A DNA stretch of 10,060 nucleotides from an uncultured Mucispirillum sp. GTDB lineage: Bacteria > Chrysiogenota > Deferribacteres > Deferribacterales > Mucispirillaceae. The notes under the pieces are model-generated. The model was not told where the DNA came from. It made no database searches and saw only the letters and a list, made by a program, of their open reading frames with translations. The position numbers were made by a program, and so were the translations under genes. Below, piece by piece: positions 1 to 6,120 of the stretch. The stretch lies in assembly GCA_945947845.1 (NCBI GenBank), contig CAMEZN010000033.1, forward strand, positions 1 to 10,060, given 5' to 3'. Each line of letters opens with the position of its first letter. Position 1 is the stretch's first letter.

Positions 1-175
1 AATGGTAGCAGAGGGAGTGCCTACTGCAAAAGCTGTATATTTAGCAGCTCAGGAAAGAGGAGTGCAGATGCCAATATGCACAGAAGTATATAAAATAATA
101 TATGAAAGAAAAAATCCAAAAGATTCTGTAAAAGATTTAATGACAAGACCATTAATTGTGGAAATGCCATATTAA
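1..175 (+). CDS. gpsA: NAD(P)H-dependent glycerol-3-phosphate dehydrogenase, C-terminal end (partial)
   Basis: This is the last 57 codons of a gene that starts before the window; reading begins at base 2 and the TAA stop is at 173-175. The translation contains VAEGVPTAKAV, then ERGVQMPICTEVYKIIYE, then a short tail with KNPKDSVKDLMTRPL. This is the usual C-terminal pattern of cytosolic GpsA (an 'EG..T...V..LA...GV.MPI...VY..LY' run followed by a '...A...L..R' tail). GpsA reduces dihydroxyacetone phosphate to sn-glycerol 3-phosphate for phospholipid synthesis. The catalytic lysine and the Rossmann fold lie outside the window and cannot be checked. The methionine at base 2 is internal, not a start. 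The next gene follows after 34 bases with no terminator, so it is probably co-transcribed with ilvE. Confidence 0.88.
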   Translation, partial: MVAEGVPTAKAVYLAAQERGVQMPICTEVYKIIYERKNPKDSVKDLMTRPLIVEMPY

Positions 176-209
176 AAGATTTATAATAAAATAATAAAAG
201 GAGAAAACT

Positions 210-1136
210 ATGTCAGCTGTAAGTAATGATAGTAAAATTTGGATGAATGGCAAACTTGTAGCAAAAGAAGATGCAAAAGTATCTGTATTAACTCACACAC
301 TGCATTATGGAGTAGGTGTATTTGAAGGTATCCGCTGCTATAAAACAGAAAATGGTTCAGCAGTATTTCGTTTAAAAGAACATATGCAGAGACTTCTTGA
401 TTCTGCCCGTATTTTTATGATTGACCCGGGCTATACTCTTGATGAATTATGCAAAGCAACAGTTGAAACAGTAATGGCAAATAATTTAGAAGAATGTTAT
501 ATCCGCCCTATTATTTACCTTGGAGATGGCGGGCTTGGTATTAAAATAGATGAAAAATACCCAGTAGAAACAGCTATTGCAGCATGGAACTGGGGTGCTT
601 ATCTTGGTGAAGAAGGGCTTTCAAAAGGTATTAAAGTGTGCACTTCTTCTTTTAATAGATTTCATGTAAATTCTACTGCTACTCGTTCTAAAACATGTGG
701 TAACTATGTTGCAAGTGTTTTAGCTAAAAGAGAAGCTATTATCAGCGGATATGATGAAGCATTATTTTTAGATACAGAAGGCTATGTGGCAGAAGGCAGT
801 GGCGAAAATGTGTTTGTTGTTAAAAATGGCAAGCTGCTTACTACTCCAATGACTTCTATTTTAAGGGGTATTACAAGAGATTCCATTATTACATTAGCTC
901 GTGATTTAGGTTATGAAGTTATTGAGCAAAGGTTTACAAAAGATGATTTTTATCTTGCTGATGAAGCATTTTTTACAGGCACAGCAGCAGAAGTTACTCC
1001 TATCAGCCAGCTTGATGGAAGAAAAATAGGCTCTGGAGTAAGGGGAGAAATCACTGGTAAATTACAGGCTGCATTTTTTGATATAGTTAAAGGAAAAAAT
1101 AAAAAATATACTGACTGGTTATATCCTGTAAAATAA
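210..1136 (+). CDS. ilvE: Branched-chain amino acid aminotransferase (class IV, PLP-dependent)
   Basis: This 308-residue protein has the normal IlvE length. It transfers the amino group between glutamate and the 2-oxo acids of valine, leucine and isoleucine in the cytoplasm, the last step of their synthesis. Visible family marks are HYGVGVFEGIRCY (residues 32-44), RLKEHMQRL (54-62), the PLP-binding lysine in RSKTCGNYVAS (K161), the class IV signature EGSGENVFVVKNG (195-207, with cofactor-binding E195), and FFTGTAAEVTPI (254-265). The start is fixed by a strong AAAGGAG at 197-203, six bases before the ATG. Related class IV enzymes (D-amino acid transaminase, aminodeoxychorismate lyase) are less likely, given the FEGIR and GTAAE-VTPI patterns and the C-terminal DWLYPV. 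It lies 34 bases after gpsA and 3 bases before polA, so it is probably part of one operon. No leader-peptide attenuator or T-box is visible in the short upstream gap. Confidence 0.94.
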   Translation: MSAVSNDSKIWMNGKLVAKEDAKVSVLTHTLHYGVGVFEGIRCYKTENGSAVFRLKEHMQRLLDSARIFMIDPGYTLDELCKATVETVMANNLEECYIRPIIYLGDGGLGIKIDEKYPVETAIAAWNWGAYLGEEGLSKGIKVCTSSFNRFHVNSTATRSKTCGNYVASVLAKREAIISGYDEALFLDTEGYVAEGSGENVFVVKNGKLLTTPMTSILRGITRDSIITLARDLGYEVIEQRFTKDDFYLADEAFFTGTAAEVTPISQLDGRKIGSGVRGEITGKLQAAFFDIVKGKNKKYTDWLYPVK

Positions 1137-1139
1137 TAT

Positions 1140-3527
1140 ATGACAGAAAATTTTAATAAAGATAGAGTTACCGTTTTAATAGACGGTAACTCTGTTATAT
1201 ACAGAGCTTTTTATAATGTGCCCCCTTTAACAGCTAATGGTGTGCCAACAGGTGTTATCCATGTTTTTTTATCTGTTTTAGAAAAATTACGGAAAAATCC
1301 AGAAATATCTGATATTATTATTATATTTGATGCAAAGGGTAAAAACCGCCGCCATGAAATGTATGAAAGTTATAAGGCTACACGGCAGGCAATGCCAGAA
1401 GACTTAATAGTTCAATTAAATATTTTAAAGGAATTGCTGCCTTATACTGGTTACCCTATATACTGCATAGAAGGGTATGAAGCTGATGATGTTATTAATA
1501 CTTTATCACAGACTATTAATAACAGAGTATGGATAGTAACTAAGGATAAAGATTTACATCAGCTTGTAAATGATAAAGTGCAGATATATGACTATCAAAA
1601 AGATGAAGTAATAGATAGAGAAAAGGTTTATGAGAAGTTTGGTTTATATCCTGAATCTATACCAGATATGCTTGCTTTAATGGGCGACAGCAGCGATAAT
1701 ATCCCGGGGATTGCAGGAATAGGGCCAAAAACTGCTAAAACTCTGCTTGATGATTATAAAAACCTTGATAATATTTTTGCAAATGTGGAAAACTTAAAAG
1801 GTAAAACAAAAGAAAAAATCATGCAGGGTCGTGAAAGTGCTTATATGAGCCGTGAGCTTGTAAAGCTTTTCTTTATTGATGATATTCAAGGCTCTCATAT
1901 AGAAAGAGATGAAGAAAAACTTAAATATTACTACGAACTTTATCAGTTAAAACAGCAGCTTGCATCACTGAATACTGCTCAGTCAGTTAATGCACTGGAA
2001 TATAAACCAGTGGATAAAATTATTATTATGGCATATTTAAATGATAGTATATATGCAGTAGGTGAAACATCATATTACGAATATGATAGTGGCGAGCCAT
2101 TATACTATTATGATGTAAAATCACTTATTAAAAAAGGCATAAATATTCCAGAAAAGGCCTTTGATATTCTGCTGGCAGATTACCTTATGGACCCAGATGC
2201 TGGTGGTATCAGACAGTTAAAAGATGAAAGCCAAGCAGAATTTTTTGCTAAACTTTATAATAAAAGTAAAGATTTAAGCAGTAAATTAAACCAGAATTCT
2301 CTTGATAAGCTTTATTATGAAATGGAGCTGCCAGTTGCCCGTATATTAGCAGAAATGGAGCAGGCTGGTATAATGGTTAATGAAGAAAATATTAAATCAG
2401 TTGCTGAAAAATTAAAAACTTTTGTTGATAAAGAATATAATAATATTAAAGATATGGCAGGTGTTGAATTAAACCCTAACTCTCCAAAACAGTTATCATC
2501 ATATCTTTATGAGACATTAGAGTTAAAAGGAGCTAAGAAAAATAAAAGCGGATATTCTACCGATGAAGATACATTAAAAGATTTAAGAATAAGTTACCCA
2601 AAATATGACAAACTTCTTTCTTCTATATTAAAGTATAGGGAAATAAATAAACTTTATTCTACATATACTCTTAATTTATTAGATTATGCAGTAGACGGCA
2701 GAATACATACAGAATTTAAACAGACTGGCACTGCAACAGGCAGGTTATCTTCCAGTAACCCTAATATGCAGAATATACCGCAAAAAGGCGAATATGCTGA
2801 GATTTTAAGAAGTTCTTTTGTTGCAAAAAAAGGATTTAAACTTGTTTCTCTTGACTATTCTCAAATAGAGTTAAGGATACTTGCTCATTTATCGCAAGAT
2901 GAGAATCTGGTAAAAGCCTTTAATGAAAATAAAGATATTCATACAATGACAGCTTTAAGTATTTTTCATTTATCATCATCTGATGAAGTAACTCATGATA
3001 TAAGGCGAATAGCAAAAGCTGTTAATTTTGGTATACTTTATGGGCTTTCTTCTTTTGGGCTTGCAAGAGATACAAAAGTTACAAGAAAAGAAGCTCAAAA
3101 CTTTATTGACGGATATTTTGCACTTTATCCAAAAGTAAAAATATTTATTAATGAAATAATTAAGCAGACACAAAATCAGGGGTATTGCAGCACTATATTA
3201 GGCAGGAAACGGCATATTCATGATATAAACAGCAGAAATGCAAATATTCGCACTCGTGCTGAAAGAATGGCTGTGAATGCTCCTATACAAGGAAGTGCAG
3301 CTGATATAATAAAACTTGCAATGATTAAGTGTGATAAATATATTAAGGATAATAATATAGATGCAAAATGTATTTTACAGATACATGATGAATTAATTTT
3401 TGAAGTTAATGAAAGTATTGTAGTAGAGTTTGTGGCAAAAATGAAGGATATTATGGAAAATGCAGCAGAGTTATCTGTTCCGCTTTTAGTTAATGCTGAA
3501 ACAGGTGATAACTGGGGGCAGCTGTAA
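1140..3527 (+). CDS. polA: DNA polymerase I (5' nuclease plus polymerase; proofreading domain degenerate)
   Basis: This 795-residue family A polymerase is shorter than E. coli Pol I (928) or Taq (832). It fills gaps and removes RNA primers and flaps in replication and excision repair. Residues 1 to about 285 are the 5' nuclease, with acidic metal ligands in LIDGNS (D15), FDAKGK (D64), EADD (114-117), TKDKD (D136, D138) and GDSSDN (D183, D186), then the helix-hairpin-helix GIGPKTA. Residues about 385-795 are the polymerase: TGRLSSSNPNMQNIP (533-547), motif A DYSQIELR (D572), motif B RRIAKAVNFGILYG (R622, K626, F630, Y634) and motif C QIHDELIFEV (H749, D750, E751). F630 matches Taq F667. Between them are only about 100 residues with no DxE or other exonuclease ligands, so proofreading is predicted to be absent. 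The ATG lies 3 bases after the ilvE stop with no Shine-Dalgarno, suggesting translational coupling. A hairpin sits at codons 9-18. Confidence 0.96.
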   Translation: MTENFNKDRVTVLIDGNSVIYRAFYNVPPLTANGVPTGVIHVFLSVLEKLRKNPEISDIIIIFDAKGKNRRHEMYESYKATRQAMPEDLIVQLNILKELLPYTGYPIYCIEGYEADDVINTLSQTINNRVWIVTKDKDLHQLVNDKVQIYDYQKDEVIDREKVYEKFGLYPESIPDMLALMGDSSDNIPGIAGIGPKTAKTLLDDYKNLDNIFANVENLKGKTKEKIMQGRESAYMSRELVKLFFIDDIQGSHIERDEEKLKYYYELYQLKQQLASLNTAQSVNALEYKPVDKIIIMAYLNDSIYAVGETSYYEYDSGEPLYYYDVKSLIKKGINIPEKAFDILLADYLMDPDAGGIRQLKDESQAEFFAKLYNKSKDLSSKLNQNSLDKLYYEMELPVARILAEMEQAGIMVNEENIKSVAEKLKTFVDKEYNNIKDMAGVELNPNSPKQLSSYLYETLELKGAKKNKSGYSTDEDTLKDLRISYPKYDKLLSSILKYREINKLYSTYTLNLLDYAVDGRIHTEFKQTGTATGRLSSSNPNMQNIPQKGEYAEILRSSFVAKKGFKLVSLDYSQIELRILAHLSQDENLVKAFNENKDIHTMTALSIFHLSSSDEVTHDIRRIAKAVNFGILYGLSSFGLARDTKVTRKEAQNFIDGYFALYPKVKIFINEIIKQTQNQGYCSTILGRKRHIHDINSRNANIRTRAERMAVNAPIQGSAADIIKLAMIKCDKYIKDNNIDAKCILQIHDELIFEVNESIVVEFVAKMKDIMENAAELSVPLLVNAETGDNWGQL
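1164..1193 (+). promoter_or_regulatory. Perfect 11-bp inverted repeat inside the start of polA
   Basis: AGAGTTACCGT (1164-1174) and ACGGTAACTCT (1183-1193) are exact reverse complements around an 8-base loop. Two wobble pairs and one A-U pair could extend the stem outward. It starts 24 bases after the polA ATG and covers the codons for the conserved LIDGN motif. No U-tract follows, so it is not a terminator. A role in slowing translation start or protecting mRNA is inference. The inverted repeat itself is directly seen. Confidence 0.5.
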
Positions 3528-3545
3528 TATATTTAGGAGCATTGC

Positions 3546-4622
3546 ATGTCTAATATAAGCACTTTGTTGAAAGAAAATTATGACCTTAAAAATGAGCTTG
3601 AAAGTATGGTTATGCGGGTTAAGGAAAATGAAGCAAAGCATAATGGTTTTAAAGTCGTCCAATTTTCTATGCTTTTAAGTGATAATCTTGATGAGATAGA
3701 CAGTAAACCAATGCACTATATTGAAGAAATATTTGATATTGAAAGGGCAGTGCTTTTTATAAAAAAAGATGCTATGGCTATGGTTCAAAACTATGAAAAT
3801 AAAGGTCAAAGAGTGCGGGTTATAGAAAGCGATGCTTTTTCTTATACTTTTTTAGGAAATGATACTCGTTCTGGCACAGATAAATCAGTTATACATAAAG
3901 ATTTTCAGCTTATGCCATCAGATATTAATTATTCTTATGTGCTTGCTCCCATTACTGATAATGGGAGAATAGTTGCTGCTATTGGCTTTTATTCAAAAGA
4001 TAAAAACAGATTTTCAAGTGATTATAATTTTGATTTTGTAGAGGAGTTTGCATTAATAGCATCTATTGCTCTTAAAAAGCTGGATAATGCTTTTTTACTG
4101 GAAATGCAGGCAAATACTGATTACTTAACAGGGCTTCCTAATAAGTTTATATTTGATTTAACTGGTAAATCAAGTTTTGATGAATATAAAAACAACGGAA
4201 GAAATTTTACTTTTATTATGCTTGATTTAAATAATTATAAATATATTAATGATAAATACGGCCATTTAGCAGGTGATGAAATCCTTAAAATGATATCGTA
4301 TGCGATGCACAGTCAGGTAAGAGATTATGATATACTTGGCAGGTTTGGCGGTGATGAGTTTTATCTTTTTACAGAGATAACAGATAAAAACGCACTGCAT
4401 GATTATATAGTAAAAATGCAGAACGCTGTTGAAGAGATAGTATATGAAGAAGATGAAAATATGATATTTGGTTTCAGCGGTGGAGTAGTTACTGCTGATG
4501 AAAATGATTTTACCAGCTTTGAAGATATTGTCAGGCTCGCAGACAGCAGGCTTTATGAAGCAAAGACAAAAATTAATAAAGAGCAGGGCATATCTATTGA
4601 AAGTATGATAGTGGGGATATAA
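3546..4622 (+). CDS. GAF-like / GGDEF diguanylate cyclase
   Basis: This 358-residue protein has no signal peptide or membrane segment, so it is probably a cytoplasmic enzyme making cyclic di-GMP from two GTP. Residues about 5-35 look like a short coiled coil. Residues about 36-180 look like a GAF or DUF484-type sensor fold (YVLAPITDNGRIVAAIGFYS at 131-150 is GAF-like), but its ligand is unknown. Residues about 184-350 are a GGDEF domain: the DYLTGLPNK entry motif (192-200), metal-binding D227 in IMLDLNN, NDKYGHLAGDEIL (235-247), and an intact active-site loop GGDEF (268-272). RDYD (259-262), five residues before the loop, is a complete RxxD inhibitory site, so product feedback is predicted. 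No EAL or HD-GYP domain is attached. The start is supported by AGGAG at 3535-3539. The gene sits 18 bases after polA and ends one base before hisD, so it should be expressed with them. Catalysis is well supported by motifs; the signal it senses is unknown. Confidence 0.9.
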   Translation: MSNISTLLKENYDLKNELESMVMRVKENEAKHNGFKVVQFSMLLSDNLDEIDSKPMHYIEEIFDIERAVLFIKKDAMAMVQNYENKGQRVRVIESDAFSYTFLGNDTRSGTDKSVIHKDFQLMPSDINYSYVLAPITDNGRIVAAIGFYSKDKNRFSSDYNFDFVEEFALIASIALKKLDNAFLLEMQANTDYLTGLPNKFIFDLTGKSSFDEYKNNGRNFTFIMLDLNNYKYINDKYGHLAGDEILKMISYAMHSQVRDYDILGRFGGDEFYLFTEITDKNALHDYIVKMQNAVEEIVYEEDENMIFGFSGGVVTADENDFTSFEDIVRLADSRLYEAKTKINKEQGISIESMIVGI

Positions 4623-4623
4623 G

Positions 4624-5892
4624 ATGATAATAAATAAAAATGATAAAAAATTAGAGGACATTAAAAACCGCGGTGCAGTTATGGAAGGTGATTACCTTCA
4701 AACAGCATCTGATATTATTGCAGATGTGCGGAAAAATGGAGATAAAGCACTTTTTGAATATACTAAAAAGTTTGATAAATTTGATATTAATAAAGATAAT
4801 ATAAAAGTGAGCAGGCAGGAAATAGAAGAAGCTTATAATAATACTGATAAGAAATTAGTAGAAAGTATAAAAAAAGCTCACGATAATATCCTTGCTTTTC
4901 ATAAACTGCAGATGGAAAAAACCTGGCTTATAGAAACAGAAACTGGTGCAATGCTGGGGCAGAAAATTACTCCACTTGACAGCGCTGGTATATATGTACC
5001 GGGTGGAAAAGCTGCATATTTTTCATCAGTTTTAATGAATGCTCTTCCTGCTGTTGCAGCAGGTGTGAAACATATATCTATGGTAAGCCCTGCAGTAAAT
5101 GGCAAAATAAACAGTGCTGTTTTAGTGGCTGCAGATATTTGCGGTATTAAAGATATTTATAAGGTGGGTGGAGCTCAGGCTGTAGCTGCCCTTGCTTATG
5201 GTACAGAATCAGTTAAAAAAGTAGATAAAATCACAGGGCCAGGCAATATTTATGTGGCTATGGCTAAAAAACTTGTTTTTGGTGCTGTTGATATTGATAT
5301 GATAGCAGGTCCAAGCGAAATATTAATAATAGCAGGGGAAAATGCTGATGCAAAATATGTAGCTTCTGATATGCTTGCACAATGTGAGCATGATGAGCTT
5401 GCTTCTGCTGTTACAATAGTTTGGAATAAAGAGCTGGCTGAAAAAATAGAAAAAGAAGTATATGCCCAGCTTGAAGTGTTACCTAAAAAACATATTGCAG
5501 AAGTATCTATTAAAAAACATTCTGCTATTGTGCTTGTGGATAATTTAGATGAGGCATGTGAAATAGCAAATAATATTGCACCTGAGCATTTAGAATTATA
5601 TATTGATGATGCTTTAAGCCATATTGGTAAAATTCGCCATGCTGGAGCAATTTTTGTTGGCGGTAATTCGCCGGAAGCAGCAGGTGATTATTTTGCAGGC
5701 CCTAACCATGTACTTCCAACTGGGGGCAGTGCGAAATTTTTCTCACCACTTGGCACTTATGATTTCTTTAAGCGTTCAAGCATTATTTATTATAATAAAG
5801 CAGCTTTACAGGCAGGCAGTGATGATATTATCACAATGGCAGAAAACGAAAATCTGCAGGGACATGCAAACAGTATAAAAGTAAGAATGTAA
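4624..5892 (+). CDS. hisD: Histidinol dehydrogenase
   Basis: This 422-residue protein has full family length. It carries out the last two steps of histidine synthesis, oxidising L-histidinol through histidinal to L-histidine with two NAD+ and a zinc ion, as a cytoplasmic homodimer. The sequence shows SAGIYVPGGKAAYFSSVLMN (120-139), the signature GPGNIYVAMAKK (205-216) leading into VDIDMIAGPSE (222-232), the catalytic pair E321-H322 in APEHLEL, and EAAGDYFAGPNHVLPTGGSA (351-370). The four expected zinc ligands are Q253 and H256 (LAQCEHDE), D355 and H414 (QGHANSIKVR). The ATG is one base after the upstream stop and has only a weak GGGGAT site (4613-4616), so translational coupling is likely. 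No other his gene is in the window, so hisD is detached from any his operon on this side. It is the last gene of the left block; the inverted-repeat cluster follows. Confidence 0.96.
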   Translation: MIINKNDKKLEDIKNRGAVMEGDYLQTASDIIADVRKNGDKALFEYTKKFDKFDINKDNIKVSRQEIEEAYNNTDKKLVESIKKAHDNILAFHKLQMEKTWLIETETGAMLGQKITPLDSAGIYVPGGKAAYFSSVLMNALPAVAAGVKHISMVSPAVNGKINSAVLVAADICGIKDIYKVGGAQAVAALAYGTESVKKVDKITGPGNIYVAMAKKLVFGAVDIDMIAGPSEILIIAGENADAKYVASDMLAQCEHDELASAVTIVWNKELAEKIEKEVYAQLEVLPKKHIAEVSIKKHSAIVLVDNLDEACEIANNIAPEHLELYIDDALSHIGKIRHAGAIFVGGNSPEAAGDYFAGPNHVLPTGGSAKFFSPLGTYDFFKRSSIIYYNKAALQAGSDDIITMAENENLQGHANSIKVRM

Positions 5893-5942
5893 TTAATTTA
5901 ATATATATATATTCTTATTTTTCAACTCTTATTTAAACATAA

Positions 5943-5984
5943 ATCAATACTTTATCTTCGTATAATGTTTGATAAAGTATTGAT
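5943..5984. repeat. 14-bp perfect inverted repeat after hisD
   Basis: ATCAATACTTTATC (5943-5956) pairs exactly with GATAAAGTATTGAT (5971-5984) around a 14-base loop. The stem is AT-rich, with only three G-C pairs. A run of six T begins 10 bases after the stem (5995-6000), too far for a textbook intrinsic terminator of hisD, though weak termination or 3'-end protection is possible. The loop contains TATAAT (5961-5966), identical to the -10 consensus, but I see no matching -35. It could also be a dyad operator. The structure is certain; its role is not. Confidence 0.6.
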
Positions 5985-5992
5985 ATTTCAAG

Positions 5993-6036
5993 TGTTTTTT
6001 AAGCAAAATTAATCATTTAATTTTGCTTAAAAAACA
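5993..6036. repeat. 20-bp perfect palindromic hairpin with a 4-base loop
   Basis: TGTTTTTTAAGCAAAATTAA (5993-6012) is the exact reverse complement of TTAATTTTGCTTAAAAAACA (6017-6036), separated by TCAT. The T run is on the 5' side and the A run on the 3' side of the stem. This is the reverse of an intrinsic terminator, and because the element is symmetric the same holds on both strands. It lies between hisD and the promoter-proximal region of the 522-residue gene, so a protein-binding dyad, an RNA stability element or a remnant of a small mobile repeat are all possible. No flanking target duplication is obvious. Confidence 0.65.
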
Positions 6037-6044
6037 ATAAAACG

Positions 6045-6068
6045 TCATATATTGTCGCTTATATATGA
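6045..6068. repeat. 8-bp inverted repeat adjoining the -10 candidate
   Basis: TCATATAT (6045-6052) and ATATATGA (6061-6068) are exact reverse complements around an 8-base loop; the next outward pair is a G-T wobble. The right arm overlaps the TG of the extended -10 candidate at 6066-6074, so it could be an operator for the downstream gene. Short A/T dyads arise easily by chance in this composition, so confidence is low. Confidence 0.35.
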
Positions 6069-6074
6069 TATAAA
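6066..6074 (+). promoter_or_regulatory. Candidate extended -10 promoter for the acidic-protein gene
   Basis: TGATATAAA fits the extended -10 form TGn plus TATAAA (five of six to TATAAT). Transcription would start near 6081, giving a leader of about 40 bases that holds a strong Shine-Dalgarno (AAAAGGAG, 6106-6113). No good -35 lies 16-18 bases upstream, which is usual for extended -10 promoters. The gene needs its own promoter if the upstream dyads stop hisD transcription. In such AT-rich DNA this remains a candidate only. Confidence 0.35.
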
Positions 6075-6120
6075 AACACATAGCCAGTAATGGTAAATAA
6101 ATAATAAAAGGAGCATAATT

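Noticed and set aside
176..209. Attenuator or T-box controlling ilvE
   Set aside because: The gap is only 34 bases, holds just a ribosome site, and has no leader peptide or stem.
2010..2290. Possible internal deletion or frameshift in polA because the protein is short
   Set aside because: The reading frame is continuous, and both flanking domains keep all key residues; the region still resembles the end of a degenerate exonuclease domain (FDILLADYLMDPDAG), so it looks like evolved reduction.
4266..4661. Open frame of 131 codons on the minus strand opposite the GGDEF gene and the start of hisD
   Set aside because: It overlaps well-supported genes with clear motifs, encodes a low-complexity Ile/Tyr/Phe/Cys-rich product, and has no ribosome site; it is a shadow of AT-rich coding.
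5624..5878. Second plus-strand frame inside the 3' part of hisD
   Set aside because: It lies wholly within hisD in another frame, where the catalytic HisD residues are intact, so neither a frameshift nor an overlapping gene is needed.
5900..5913. Self-complementary AATATATATATATT just after hisD
   Set aside because: A simple alternating AT run is trivially palindromic and expected in DNA of this composition.
5961..5966. TATAAT as a promoter for the acidic-protein gene
   Set aside because: The hexamer is perfect, but no -35 or TG extension accompanies it and it lies in a hairpin loop 155 bases from the start codon; the extended -10 at 6066-6074 is a better candidate.
5893..6120. Miniature inverted-repeat transposable element or CRISPR-like array
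   Set aside because: The three dyads have unrelated arms, there are no repeated direct units or spacers, and I see no target-site duplication flanking the gap.
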